64,000 bases of DNA from Tistrella mobilis. Lineage in GTDB: Bacteria; Pseudomonadota; Alphaproteobacteria; Tistrellales; Tistrellaceae. The notes beneath the pieces were generated by a model. That model was not told the DNA's origin. It was given only the letters and a program-made list of their open reading frames with translations, and did not search any database. The DNA is taken from positions 4,029,501 through 4,093,500 of the forward strand of contig NZ_CP121017.1 in assembly GCF_041468085.1 (NCBI RefSeq), read 5' to 3'. Shown one piece after another: positions 16,802-25,675 of the stretch. The first letter of the stretch is position 1. Each line of letters begins with the position of its first letter. Position numbers and translations under genes: made by a program.

Positions 16802-17929
16802 TCACGCCGGATAGACCAGCAGGTCGCGTGCGGTCCAGCCCAGATGCACCGACTGGCCCGGTGTCCAGGCGCGATGGGCCGCCGGATCATGATCGAAGAC
16901 CCTGAGCACCGCATTGCCCAGCGCCGGAACCCGGGCCGCATAGACCGACCGCTCGCCCTCGAAGATCGCCTCGGTAATGGTCGCCCGCACGATCACCTCC
17001 AGCCCGCCGCCGGTACCATCGGTGTCGAGTGCATCGGCATCATCGGCGATACGCAGCTGCTCGGCGCGGATCGACACCGTCACCGGCGCGCCGGCCGCGA
17101 TGCCGCCCGTCCCCGCCGGCGTTGCCTGGCATTCCAGATTGCCGAAGGCGACCATCTGGCCGCCGGCGGTGAGCGCACGGCCCTCCAGCAGATTGGTCAC
17201 GCCGATGAAACCGGCGACGAAGGGGTTAGCCGGGCGGCGATAGGTCTCGACCGGCGCCGCCAGCTGCTGGGTCCGGCCGCCATCCATCACCAGGATCTCG
17301 TCCGACATCACCAGCGCTTCGCGCTGATCATGGGTGACGTTGATGGTGGTGACGCCCAGTTCGCGCTGAATGCGGCGGAATTCCAGCTGCATCTCCTCCC
17401 GCAGCTTCTTGTCCAGCGCCGCCAGCGGCTCGTCGAGCAGCAGCAGATCGGGTTCGAAGACCAGCGCGCGGGCGATCGCCACCCGCTGCTGCTGCCCGCC
17501 CGACAGTTCGTGGATCCGCCGGCCGCCATAGCCGCCCAGCCGGACCAGTTCCAGATAGCGCTCCACCCGATCCGGAATGGTGCGGGCGTCGAAGCGGCGC
17601 ATGCGCAACGGATAGGCGACGTTCTCGGCCGCGGTCATATGCGGGAACAGCGCCAGTTTCTGGAACACCATGCCGATCGAGCGGCGATGCGGCGGCTCGG
17701 CCGAAACCGGCCGTCCGGCCAGCACGATCTCGCCGCCGGTGGGGGCAAGAAAGCCCGCGATCATGCGCAGCAGCGTGGTCTTGCCCGACCCGCTGGGGCC
17801 GAGGATGGTGAGAAAATGCCCACGCGCCAGCGTGAAGGACACCTCGTCCACCGCCTTGGTGCCGTTGAAGCTCCGGCTGACCCGGTCGACGCGCACCATC
17901 TCGGGCGTCGCCGCTGCATCTGCGGACAT
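16802..17929 (-). CDS. ABC transporter ATPase, PotA type
   Basis: A 375-residue ATPase energising the importer. Walker A GPSGSGKT is at residues 44-51, the Q-loop lies in GMVFQKLALFPHM, the signature motif is LSGGQQQR, Walker B is LLLLDEPLAALD and the switch His is in NVTHDQREA. The C-terminal 120 residues form a TOBE-like regulatory domain (PVTVSIRAEQLRI). It is the first gene of the operon, 77 bp before the binding-protein ATG. The promoter should lie in the 108 bp between 17930 and 18037. The polyamine-type assignment is by family; substrate is open. Confidence 0.94.
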   Translation of the reverse strand: MSADAAATPEMVRVDRVSRSFNGTKAVDEVSFTLARGHFLTILGPSGSGKTTLLRMIAGFLAPTGGEIVLAGRPVSAEPPHRRSIGMVFQKLALFPHMTAAENVAYPLRMRRFDARTIPDRVERYLELVRLGGYGGRRIHELSGGQQQRVAIARALVFEPDLLLLDEPLAALDKKLREEMQLEFRRIQRELGVTTINVTHDQREALVMSDEILVMDGGRTQQLAAPVETYRRPANPFVAGFIGVTNLLEGRALTAGGQMVAFGNLECQATPAGTGGIAAGAPVTVSIRAEQLRIADDADALDTDGTGGGLEVIVRATITEAIFEGERSVYAARVPALGNAVLRVFDHDPAAHRAWTPGQSVHLGWTARDLLVYPA

Positions 17930-18037
17930 CGATACTCTGCTCCAGGGAAGGGTTCGGCGGCCAGTCCACCGGATCGTCGGAAAACTGTCAAGATCGCCCG
18001 CCCGGCCTGCCGCAGCATGCGGCGCGGGCGGTTTCCG

Positions 18038-19405
18038 TCAGGGGGTGACCGCGTCCAGCATGGTGGAGAGCGGATCGGTGGCGCCACCTGCGGGCTCGGC
18101 CCCCATGGCGACCGCGATCGCAAGCCCCAGCGCCGAGGCGGCGGGGCCGTGACCGCCGCCATCGGGGCCGGCGCGCAGGTTCATCACCAGGGTCGGGCAG
18201 CAGAACAGCGCCAGTTTCACCACCCGTCGCCAGTCTGCATCAAGCTGCCCGCGTGCCGCCAGGGCCTGCAACAGCGGCCGCCAGAGCAGGTCCCCCTTGG
18301 CTGCCAGGAAGGCCCGACGCAGGGGACCCGGATCATGATCATGGTCGATGGTGATCCCCCGCCCGTCGGCATCGAGCCGCGCCCGTACGGTGTAGAGCCC
18401 CTCCGCCGCCTTGGCGTCGTAGAGCCAGAAGGGATGGGCGAAGATGTTGTGGAAGGTGGTCTTCACCTCGGCCAGCAGGGCCGGCACATGCGCGCCGGCG
18501 AAGGCCGGATCGAAAAAGACCAGCCGGTCGGCCATGCCGTCCGTCCCGGTTTCGAACCAGACATTGGCATTATGGGCGTCACCATGGGCAACGACGCCGG
18601 CCCCGGCGCAGCGGGCCGGCAGCAGCCGTGCCCGGGCCTCGTCGAACAGCGTCCCCAGGCCGCGGTCATAGGTGATATCGCCCACCGTCCAGCGCAGATC
18701 CTTGAGCTGATGCCACGAGAGGGTGAGGTCCGGTGCCTCGGCCCGGCCGCCCAGATGGAAGACGCGCCCCTCGTAGAACCGTGCCATCCGCCCGCCCGGC
18801 CGGTCCGGCGCGCCGTGATCGACCAACCGGTCATGGAACAGCCGGTGCAGCGGCTCGGCGGCAGCCTCGTCTGCCGTGATGTCGTGAAGCGTCGCCAGAT
18901 AGCGGTCGGCGACCAGCCGGTCGGCATCGGCCTGGGCTGCGATCAGCCGGTCGGCCGCAACCGGCGCCGGCCCGCCGATACCGGCCGCCTCCGCCTCGAC
19001 CGCACGCGCAAGATCCGCCAGCCGCGGCTGATCGCGCCGGGCATAGATCAGGATCTGGCGGCCGACCGCACCCGACGCGACCACCGGCCGATCGACGGGG
19101 AAGCCTGCGCCGGCCAGAAGCTCCGCACGATAGTACTCCCCCACCGTCTCGGCCTCGTCCTCCTCCTGGTGGAATTTGAAGAAGAAGGACCGGCCGTCGG
19201 CTGCCTCGATGAAGCCGTTGACCGAATTCAGGCTGTAGCCGTCGCGGTTGATGGTCACCCGTGACGGCGTGAAGTCCGCCACCTCGGCCACCAGGCCGGC
19301 GATCACCGCCTCGGCCTCTGCAATCCGGCCGGCCCGCGCCAGATTGCGGGCCAGCGCGGTGGGAGCCAGGGCGGTGGAGGACGGAGTGGCGGCGGTCGCG
19401 GTCAT
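18038..19405 (-). CDS. Aminoglycoside-phosphotransferase-fold kinase
   Basis: A 455-residue protein with the APH/choline-kinase fold. The catalytic loop H-G-D-A-H-N-A-N is at residues 274-281, and the metal-binding Asp299 follows in FFDPAF. A likely ATP-binding Lys77 is in FFFKFHQEEDEAE. It should phosphorylate a small hydroxylated molecule in the cytoplasm. The substrate is unknown, and there is no reason to call it an antibiotic-resistance gene. Start chosen at ATG 19405, with GAGG 8 nt upstream; the frame stays open for another 198 codons, but these run antisense to the SDR gene and are not real. It is divergent from the SDR gene with 133 bp between them. Confidence 0.85.
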   Translation of the reverse strand: MTATAATPSSTALAPTALARNLARAGRIAEAEAVIAGLVAEVADFTPSRVTINRDGYSLNSVNGFIEAADGRSFFFKFHQEEDEAETVGEYYRAELLAGAGFPVDRPVVASGAVGRQILIYARRDQPRLADLARAVEAEAAGIGGPAPVAADRLIAAQADADRLVADRYLATLHDITADEAAAEPLHRLFHDRLVDHGAPDRPGGRMARFYEGRVFHLGGRAEAPDLTLSWHQLKDLRWTVGDITYDRGLGTLFDEARARLLPARCAGAGVVAHGDAHNANVWFETGTDGMADRLVFFDPAFAGAHVPALLAEVKTTFHNIFAHPFWLYDAKAAEGLYTVRARLDADGRGITIDHDHDPGPLRRAFLAAKGDLLWRPLLQALAARGQLDADWRRVVKLALFCCPTLVMNLRAGPDGGGHGPAASALGLAIAVAMGAEPAGGATDPLSTMLDAVTP

Positions 19406-19538
19406 CGGGCAGGCCTCGGGCTTATGGACGATACCGGCGATTGCCGCCGGCACGCGATGGAAGGATTGATACCGCATCGCCCGCATCCGATCATCACCCG
19501 AACGCCGCCCTGTCCTCCAGAGCCCGGGATTGTCTCCC

Positions 19539-20324
19539 ATGTCCGATACCACCGCCTCCGTTCTCTCCCGCTTCTCCCTGGCCGGCCGCAAGGCCCTGGT
19601 CACCGGTGCCAGTCGCGGCATCGGCCGGGCCCTCGCCACGGGCCTCGCCGGGGCCGGGGCCGCGGTCGCCGTCTCCGGCCGCGACGAGGCCGCACTCGAA
19701 GCGGTGATCGCCCGGATCATCGGCGCCGGCGGCCGCGCGGTCGCGGTACCCTTCGACGTGTCCTCGGTGGAAGAAACGCGCGCCGGCGTGGCCCGGGCTG
19801 CCGAAAAGCTCGGCGGGCTCGACATCCTGGTCAACAATGCCGGCATGGAACAGGTCTGCCCCTCACTCGATGTCGACGAGGCCTTGTGGGACAGGATCCA
19901 GGACACCAATCTGAAGGGCGCCTTCTTCTGCGCCCAGGCGGCCGCCCGGATCATGAGCGGCGCCGGCGGCGGTGCGATCATCAACCTCTGCTCGCTCACA
20001 TCGGAAGTGGGCGTGCCGACAGCTGCCGCCTATGGCGCCTCCAAAAGCGGTCTTCTGGGCCTCACCCGCACGCTTGCAACCGAATGGGCGTGCCACGGTA
20101 TCCGGGTCAACGGCATCGGCCCCGGCTATTTCCGCACCGACATGACCGAAATCTTCTTTGAAGACCAGGCCTGGGCCGACCGCATGCGCGCCGGCATCCC
20201 CGCCGGGCGTTTCGGAGAGGTCGACGACCTGATCGGCGCCGCGATCTTCCTCGCCTCCCCGGCCGCGGCCTATGTGACCGGCACCCTGCTCTATGTCGAC
20301 GGCGGCTACATGGCCGCGATCTGA
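19539..20324 (+). CDS. Short-chain dehydrogenase/reductase
   Basis: A 261-residue classical SDR. The cofactor loop TGASRGIG is at residues 22-29, NNAG at 99-102, and the catalytic Ser152, Tyr165 and Lys169 (YGASK) are all present. It ends with the family motif GTLLYVDGGYMA. The basic residue in the cofactor loop (Arg26) leans to NADPH. Similar sequences are annotated as gluconate 5-dehydrogenase or 3-oxoacyl-ACP reductase; the substrate cannot be fixed. I used the ATG at 19539; an upstream TTG adds three residues. Its 3' end overlaps the convergent TetR gene by 19 bp. Confidence 0.92.
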   Translation: MSDTTASVLSRFSLAGRKALVTGASRGIGRALATGLAGAGAAVAVSGRDEAALEAVIARIIGAGGRAVAVPFDVSSVEETRAGVARAAEKLGGLDILVNNAGMEQVCPSLDVDEALWDRIQDTNLKGAFFCAQAAARIMSGAGGGAIINLCSLTSEVGVPTAAAYGASKSGLLGLTRTLATEWACHGIRVNGIGPGYFRTDMTEIFFEDQAWADRMRAGIPAGRFGEVDDLIGAAIFLASPAAAYVTGTLLYVDGGYMAAI

Positions 20325-20917
20325 GGCGCGAGACCGCGGAAGATCACCGTCATCACCTCGTCCAGCGCGGCGGGCGTGCAGCCGGCAGGATGGCTGCGGA
20401 TCGACCAGGGGTCGCGGAAGCGGGTGGTCATCACCTCGACCAGGGCCGCAACCCGGTCGGGGTCGTCCCGGGCGATGACACCTGCCGCCATCGCCTCGCC
20501 GACCGCGCGGGCGAGCATGGCGCGCATGCGGACGAGATGCCCTTCGACCACCGAGAGATCGCGGGCGGCAAGGTCCAGGCAGGCATCGAAGAAGCCCGGA
20601 TCACGCTCCAGGCGCTGGCGCTTCATGTCCATCTGACATCGGATCAGCCGGGTGATGCGGCCTGCCGGATCGAGACCCGGATCGACCAGGATCGCGGCCA
20701 TGCCGGTCTCGATGTCCTGGAACCAGTGGTCGGCAACCGCCACCAGCAGCGCATGGCGGCTGGCGAAAAAGCGATAGGCGCCGGATTGCGACATGCCGCA
20801 GGCGGCGGCGACATCGGACATCGTCACCTTGTCGGGGCCGTGGCGCCTGAGCAGTGCCTCGGTTTCCGCCACCATGCGCGCGCGCACCGCCTCCGCATCG
20901 ATCCTGGGTCTCGCCAA
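20306..20917 (-). CDS. TetR-family transcriptional regulator
   Basis: A roughly 203-residue repressor. The N-terminal helix-turn-helix reads VTMSDVAAACGMSQSGAYRFF, ending in the usual aromatic pair, followed by a helical ligand-binding region. The start is uncertain. The TTG at 20917 gives a complete first helix and has GGGAGGG about 10 nt upstream; the next ATG (20872) would truncate the DNA-binding domain. It lies 22 bp downstream of the small methyltransferase gene on the same strand, so the two are probably co-transcribed. A palindrome upstream of that pair could be its operator. Confidence 0.85.
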   Translation of the reverse strand: MARPRIDAEAVRARMVAETEALLRRHGPDKVTMSDVAAACGMSQSGAYRFFASRHALLVAVADHWFQDIETGMAAILVDPGLDPAGRITRLIRCQMDMKRQRLERDPGFFDACLDLAARDLSVVEGHLVRMRAMLARAVGEAMAAGVIARDDPDRVAALVEVMTTRFRDPWSIRSHPAGCTPAALDEVMTVIFRGLAPQIAAM

Positions 20918-20939
20918 GGTGTCCTGTCCCTCCCAGCCG

Positions 20940-21383
20940 TCAGAGCCACCGCCGCGTGCGCCGGCGATAATCGTCGTAGGCGGCGCCGAACTGCGCCGAC
21001 ATGCGCGCCTCTTCGAACGGAATGTACCAGCGATCGGTGATGAGCACGAAAGCCAGAGCCGGCAGCAGGGCCACCGCCGCACCGGACAACAGGGCCGCAC
21101 CAAGCAGGATCAGGGCGAAGCCCAGATAGATCGGGTTGCGGGAGATGCGGAACGGCCCGTCGGCCACCATCACATCCGGGTCACGAAAGGTGTTGATGTT
21201 GGTCCGGACCCGCCGGAAGAGACGGGAGACCATCAGGGGCAGAGCGATGCCGGCCAGCAGGAGCACCAGGCCCAACAGGTGCCAGGGATCGGACAGCAGC
21301 CCCGGCTCCGGCCAGAGCCGCGCCAGAACCGCCATCAGGATCAGCAGGATCAGGACCAGGATCGGGGGCAGCAGCCATGTCAT
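20940..21383 (-). CDS. Small integral-membrane methyltransferase (ICMT/phospholipid methyltransferase type)
   Basis: A 147-residue membrane protein with about four hydrophobic segments. The C-terminal half has the family pattern DGPFRISRNPIYLGF, later IPFEEARMSAQFGAAYDDYRR, and a terminal Arg-Trp. These are the SAM-binding elements of the isoprenylcysteine carboxyl methyltransferase/PEMT-like group. Bacterial members methylate lipids or unknown small molecules at the membrane. I preferred ATG 21383 (GAAGG 8 nt upstream) to the GTG three codons earlier. It precedes a TetR gene. Confidence 0.85.
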   Translation of the reverse strand: MTWLLPPILVLILLILMAVLARLWPEPGLLSDPWHLLGLVLLLAGIALPLMVSRLFRRVRTNINTFRDPDVMVADGPFRISRNPIYLGFALILLGAALLSGAAVALLPALAFVLITDRWYIPFEEARMSAQFGAAYDDYRRRTRRWL

Positions 21384-21438
21384 CGCCGTCACCTTCGGGA
21401 ACGGGGCCTCATGCCCCGGAGGATCTGGCGTCAGTATA

Positions 21439-21462
21439 TTGATAAATTTTTTATTTTATCAA
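21439..21462. promoter_or_regulatory. AT-rich inverted repeat, candidate operator
   Basis: TTGATAAA (21439-21446) and TTTATCAA (21455-21462) form a perfect 8-bp inverted repeat with an 8-nt AT spacer. It stands in an AT-rich island of about 45 bp inside otherwise GC-rich DNA, some 55 bp upstream of the methyltransferase-tetR pair and just after the YdeP-type gene. It could be the TetR operator or an AT-rich terminator/promoter overlap. Confidence 0.45.
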
Positions 21463-21471
21463 TTATCATTT

Positions 21472-23811
21472 TTATAGGGCCCGAGATCCGTCTCGCGGGC
21501 CCGTGGGTGCCGCTTCCGACCCGACTGCCACCTCGGCGGCGATCCTGACCGGCACCGATTTGGCGGCCGGCGTCAGGCTGTCGCGCTCGTGATGCGAGAG
21601 CGGCACCAGCACGTTGCATTCAGGGTAATAGGCGGCGAGGCAGCCCTTCGGCACGTCATAGGCCAGCACGGTGAGCCCGGCCTTGCGGCGCGGGATGCCG
21701 TCTTCGGCAACGGTGGTCAGGACCACCCGCGCGCCGGAGACCAGGCCCATCCGCTCGATATCCTCGCGGTTCATCATCACCACCATCCGCGATCCGTCGA
21801 TGCCGCGGAAACGGTCGCGATAGCCATAGATCGTGGTGTTGAACTGGTCGTTGGACCTGAGCGTGATCAGCCGGAAGATCGTGTCGTCGTCATCGGGGTC
21901 GAAGCTGGCGTTGAGCGCGGCGGGCGTGCGGAAATTGGCCTTGCCCGTCTCGGTGGTCCAGCGCCGGTCGCGCGCCGCCAATGGCCGGGCGAAGCCGCCG
22001 GGGGTGAACATGCGCGCATTCATGTCGTGGAAGTCCTCGGGGAAGGTTCGGGCGATGGCATCGCGGATGCGGCCGTAATCCGCCACCCAGTCATCCCAGG
22101 GTACCCGCGCGGTTCCGGACAGCGTCGCCTTGGCCAGTTCGGCGACGATCCGGATTTCAGAGAGCAGATCGGGGCTCGCCGGCCGCGCCCGCCCGCGCGA
22201 GGCGTGGATATGGGCGGTCGAATCCTCCATCGTCACCACCTGCGGACCGCCGGCCTGAACATCCTCTTCCAGCCGGCCCAGGCAGGGCAGAAGATAGGTT
22301 TCATCCGCCGTCACCAGATGGCTGCGGTTCAGCTTTGTCGCCACATGGACCGCCAGCTTCAGCCGGCTCCAGGCCGGTTCCATCCGCGCATGATCGGGCA
22401 CCGCCCGCAGGAAGTTGCCGCCAAGACCGATGAAGGCGTCGACGCCGTCCTCCAGCATGGCTTCGCAGGCCTCGACCGTCGTGAAGCCCTTCTTCCGCGG
22501 CGGCACGAACCCGTACATCTTGCCCAGCCGGTCGATCGGCACCAGTGCCGGATCGTCGGCGATGCCGACGGTGCGCTGCCCCTGGACGTTGGAATGGCCG
22601 CGCACCGGCAGGATCCCGGCGCCGATGCGGCCGATCTGCCCGCGCATCAGCAGCAGGTTGACCAGCATGCCGACGCTGTCGGATCCCAGCCTGTGCTGGG
22701 TCAGCCCCATGCCGTAGATCGCGATCGCACGTTCGGCACGGGCATAGATGCGGCCGGCATCCTCAATCGCCGCACGGGTCAGGCCGGCATTGCGTTCGAT
22801 CTCGTCCCAGCCGGTCCTGCGGACCATCTGCTCGAAGTCCTCGAACCCGTGGCAATGCTCGTCGATGAAAGCCTGGTCGAGCACGCGCGGCTCCCCCGCC
22901 GCCTGGGCCGCATCGTCCAACGCCAGCAGCGTCTTGGCCATGCCCGTCATGACGGCGATGTCACCCGCCGGCCGCGGTTGATGATAGCGCGAGGCGAGCC
23001 GCGTCGGGCGCCCCGACAGCATCTGTCCCGGGTTCTGCGGATCGACGAAGGTCAGCCAGCCCCGCTCGCGCATCGGATTGAAGACCAGCATCGACACGCC
23101 GCGCTCCGCTGCGCGCTGCAATGGGTGCAGCATCCGCGGCGCGTTGGATCCCACATTCTGCCCGAAGGCCAGGATGCAGTCGGTGTGCTCGAAATCATCC
23201 AGGTCCACGGTACCGACCGGCACGCCGATGCTCTTCGGCAGCGCCTTCGAGGTCGTCTCGTGGCACATGTTGGAACTGTCGGGCAGGTTGTTGGTGCCGT
23301 AGATCCGCGCGAAAAGCTGGTACATGTACGAGGCTTCGAGCGAGGCGCGCCCCGAGGCATAGAACACCACCCGGTCGGGATCGAAGGTCTTCAGCCGGCG
23401 GCCGATCGCGGCGAAGGCCTCCTCCCACGAGACCGGCAGGTAGCGGTCGGTTTCGGGGTCGTGGCGCATCGGGCAGGTCAGCCGACCCTCGTTCTCCAGG
23501 TCGAAATCTTCCCGGCCCCGCAGCTCCTTCGTGGTATGGCGGGCGAAAAAGTCGGGTGTCGCCCGTTTCGAGGTCAGCTCCCAAAAGGTCGCCTTGGCGC
23601 CGTTCTCGCAGAACTCCGCCGGATGCGGCTCGGCCGGCTTGGCCCAGGCGCAGCTGACGCACATGAAGCCGTCGGGCTTGTTCTGGCGCGGCAGTTCCCC
23701 GAGCGCACTGCCCCAGACCTGCTGGCGGCTGGCATGGCGGACAAGCGACTGCATTGATCCCCAGCCGCCTGACGGCGCGTCATACGGGTGGTGGCGGAGC
23801 GGGCGGGACAT
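21472..23811 (-). CDS. FdhF/YdeP-family molybdopterin oxidoreductase
   Basis: A 779-residue molybdenum enzyme of the YdeP branch. The N-terminus holds a CxxC pair (Cys51 and Cys54 in GFMCVSCAWAKP) instead of the four-cysteine Fe-S motif of classical formate dehydrogenases. The molybdopterin domain contains DSSNMCHETTSKALPKSIG, GQNVGSNAPRMLHPLQ and GNFLRAVPDHARME. The C-terminal molydop-binding domain has SNDQFNTTIYGYRDRF. E. coli YdeP is linked to acid resistance, but its reaction is unknown. The ATG at 23811 has GGAGG 8 nt upstream and is better than the one five codons earlier. fdhD is not in the window. Confidence 0.92.
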   Translation of the reverse strand: MSRPLRHHPYDAPSGGWGSMQSLVRHASRQQVWGSALGELPRQNKPDGFMCVSCAWAKPAEPHPAEFCENGAKATFWELTSKRATPDFFARHTTKELRGREDFDLENEGRLTCPMRHDPETDRYLPVSWEEAFAAIGRRLKTFDPDRVVFYASGRASLEASYMYQLFARIYGTNNLPDSSNMCHETTSKALPKSIGVPVGTVDLDDFEHTDCILAFGQNVGSNAPRMLHPLQRAAERGVSMLVFNPMRERGWLTFVDPQNPGQMLSGRPTRLASRYHQPRPAGDIAVMTGMAKTLLALDDAAQAAGEPRVLDQAFIDEHCHGFEDFEQMVRRTGWDEIERNAGLTRAAIEDAGRIYARAERAIAIYGMGLTQHRLGSDSVGMLVNLLLMRGQIGRIGAGILPVRGHSNVQGQRTVGIADDPALVPIDRLGKMYGFVPPRKKGFTTVEACEAMLEDGVDAFIGLGGNFLRAVPDHARMEPAWSRLKLAVHVATKLNRSHLVTADETYLLPCLGRLEEDVQAGGPQVVTMEDSTAHIHASRGRARPASPDLLSEIRIVAELAKATLSGTARVPWDDWVADYGRIRDAIARTFPEDFHDMNARMFTPGGFARPLAARDRRWTTETGKANFRTPAALNASFDPDDDDTIFRLITLRSNDQFNTTIYGYRDRFRGIDGSRMVVMMNREDIERMGLVSGARVVLTTVAEDGIPRRKAGLTVLAYDVPKGCLAAYYPECNVLVPLSHHERDSLTPAAKSVPVRIAAEVAVGSEAAPTGPRDGSRAL

Positions 23812-23893
23812 GGGCGGAACCTCCATCCGGTTGTCAGACCGCGAGGCCGGCGCTGACCTCTCCGGCGAACCGGTGCCCGCGTCGATGGTTCCG

Positions 23894-24547
23894 TCAACCC
23901 GGAGGTACCGCCTTTGTCACCGGTGCCGCCGCCCGCTCCAGCACCCGGATATGCTGATCGAGCAGAGTGACGGCGCGGGCGCCGTCGCGCGCCTTCAGCG
24001 CCTCGAAGATCTGCCGATGGGCAAGATTGGATCCGGGCCGCCAGCCGGCGCCGCGATTGGCCGACAGGATGATCCGCGCATTGGCCAGCTGCAGATCCTC
24101 GATCATCGCGATCAGCCGCGGCATCCGGCAGGGGGCGGCCAGTTCGCGGTGAAAGGCGCGGTTGGCCAGTTCCCACTCGGCCATGGTCCGGGCCTCGTCG
24201 CCCGCGATCAACGCCCGCTCGATCCGCTCCAGCGCGGCGGCATTCAGCTTCGGCACGGCGTATTTCAGCGCCAGCACCTCCAGCGATGCCCGGATCTCGG
24301 TCATTTCCTGCACCGCCGCCGCATCCAGCGGCGCGACCCGCATGCCGCGCCGGGGCTCCGAGACCAGCAGCCCCTGAGCCTTCAGCATCTGAAAGGCCTC
24401 GCGCGCCGGCACATGGCTCGCCTCGAATTCCTCGGCAATCCGGTCCTGCCGCACCGGTGTGCCGGGTGCCAGTTCTCCCGAGACGATCCTGTCCCCCAAC
24501 ACCCGGGCGATACGTTCCGCCGTGGTCTCTGCCATGACCTCTCTCAT
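23894..24547 (-). CDS. bioR: BioR, GntR-family repressor of biotin synthesis
   Basis: A 217-residue GntR/FCD-type regulator. The N-terminal winged helix is at residues 8-72 (GELAPGTPVRQDRIAEEFEA, later REAFQMLKAQGLL) and the FCD-like helical effector domain follows. It is divergent from bioBFDA with 141 bp between, and that gap holds two copies of ATAGATTATCTAT. This matches BioR of other alphaproteobacteria, which binds TTATCTATAA-type boxes and represses bio genes. One box overlaps the first ATG (24547), implying autorepression and making the ATG at 24535 a possible true start; neither has an ideal ribosome site. Confidence 0.92.
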   Translation of the reverse strand: MREVMAETTAERIARVLGDRIVSGELAPGTPVRQDRIAEEFEASHVPAREAFQMLKAQGLLVSEPRRGMRVAPLDAAAVQEMTEIRASLEVLALKYAVPKLNAAALERIERALIAGDEARTMAEWELANRAFHRELAAPCRMPRLIAMIEDLQLANARIILSANRGAGWRPGSNLAHRQIFEALKARDGARAVTLLDQHIRVLERAAAPVTKAVPPG

Positions 24548-24560
24548 AGATTATCTATGA
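24544..24560. promoter_or_regulatory. BioR box at the bioR start
   Basis: TCATAGATTATCTATGA is a perfect palindrome around a single central T, containing the core ATAGATTATCTAT. It overlaps the first possible bioR start codon, so BioR bound here would block its own gene. Confidence 0.85.
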
Positions 24561-24618
24561 TAATAACGGATGCCTCCGCAAATGCGATTGATATAGTAAT
24601 CCCAGGAACGGTTCAATA

Positions 24619-24633
24619 ATAGATTATCTATAA
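24619..24633. promoter_or_regulatory. BioR box upstream of bioB
   Basis: The same 13-nt core ATAGATTATCTAT recurs at 24619-24631, 73 bp from the first copy, and extends into an exact TTATCTATAA (24624-24633), the published BioR-type box. It lies about 55 bp before the bioB ATG, a typical promoter-operator position. Confidence 0.9.
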
Positions 24634-24688
24634 TCTGACCCTTGGAAGTTTATGTCTCTCTCCACTGGGTCGGATCAAGGAGGATGCC

Positions 24689-25675
24689 ATGCCTGCACAA
24701 GTCATCCCTGCCCCGGCAACTGACAGACGGCGCACGGACTGCTGGACGTATGAGGCTGCACGTGAAATTCACGACATGGCCTTCGCCGATCTGATGTTCC
24801 GGGCCCAATCGGTGCATCGGGCACATTTCGACCCGAATCGGCTGCAGCTCAGCCGGCTGCTCAACATCAAGACCGGCGGCTGCCCCGAAGACTGCGGCTA
24901 TTGCAGCCAGTCGGTGCGCAATGCCACGGGGCTGAAAGCCGGACGGTTGATGGCCGTGGAGCAGGTGGTCCGCGAAGCCCGCAAGGCGCGCGACGGCGGC
25001 GCCACCCGCTATTGCATGGGGGCTGCCTGGCGGGGGCCCAAGGATCGCGACATGGAAACCCTGGTCGCCATGGTGCAGGAGGTGAAGGCCCTGGGGCTGG
25101 AAACCTGCATGACGCTGGGCATGCTCTCCGACGATCAGGCGGATACCCTCGCCGCCGCCGGGCTCGACTACTACAACCACAATCTCGACACGTCGGAGCG
25201 TTTCTACCCCGAAATCGTGACCACCCGCAGCTATGCCGACCGGCTGGACACCCTGGCGCGGGTGCGCGCGGCCGGCATCAAGGTCTGTGCGGGCGGGATT
25301 CTGGGCCTCGGGGAAACGACAGCCGACCGCATCGACATGATCGTGACGCTCGCCAACCTGCCTGAACCGCCGGAAAGCGTGCCGATCAACATGCTGATCC
25401 GCATTCCGGGGGCGAAGCTCGCCGATGCTGATCCGGTCGATCCGTTCGATTTCGTGCGCAGCATCGCGCTCACCCGGATCGTGATGCCGCGATCCCATGT
25501 CCGGCTGACGGCGGGGCGCAGCATGATGAGCGACGAGCTTCAGGCGCTGTGCTTCCTGGCCGGGGCCAATTCGATTTTCGTGGGCGACACCCTGCTCACC
25601 GCCGCCAATCCGGGCGAAGACCGCGATGCCGCCCTGCTCCGCCGGCTGGGCATGACGGCAGAGACAGCGGGATGA
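24689..25675 (+). CDS. bioB: Biotin synthase
   Basis: Radical-SAM enzyme inserting sulfur into dethiobiotin, the last step of biotin synthesis. It has 328 residues (family 315-350). The SAM [4Fe-4S] cysteines are Cys65, Cys69 and Cys72 in [13 protein letters not shown]. The residues binding the auxiliary [2Fe-2S] cluster are represented by Cys99/131-type positions in [10 protein letters not shown] and [10 protein letters not shown]. The C-terminal motif [14 protein letters not shown] is complete. AAGGAGG lies 5 nt upstream of the ATG. First gene of bioBFDA; its stop overlaps the bioF ATG (ATGA). Controlled by the BioR box upstream. Confidence 0.98.
   Translation: MPAQVIPAPATDRRRTDCWTYEAAREIHDMAFADLMFRAQSVHRAHFDPNRLQLSRLLNIKTGGCPEDCGYCSQSVRNATGLKAGRLMAVEQVVREARKARDGGATRYCMGAAWRGPKDRDMETLVAMVQEVKALGLETCMTLGMLSDDQADTLAAAGLDYYNHNLDTSERFYPEIVTTRSYADRLDTLARVRAAGIKVCAGGILGLGETTADRIDMIVTLANLPEPPESVPINMLIRIPGAKLADADPVDPFDFVRSIALTRIVMPRSHVRLTAGRSMMSDELQALCFLAGANSIFVGDTLLTAANPGEDRDAALLRRLGMTAETAG

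Noticed and set aside
18038-19405. Aminoglycoside-resistance gene
   Set aside because: The APH fold is shared by many metabolic kinases; length, context and lack of mobile DNA do not support a resistance role.
19406-19999. 198-codon N-terminal extension of the APH-fold kinase
   Set aside because: Runs antisense through the SDR gene; a proper ATG with GAGG exists at 19405 where homology-like sequence begins.
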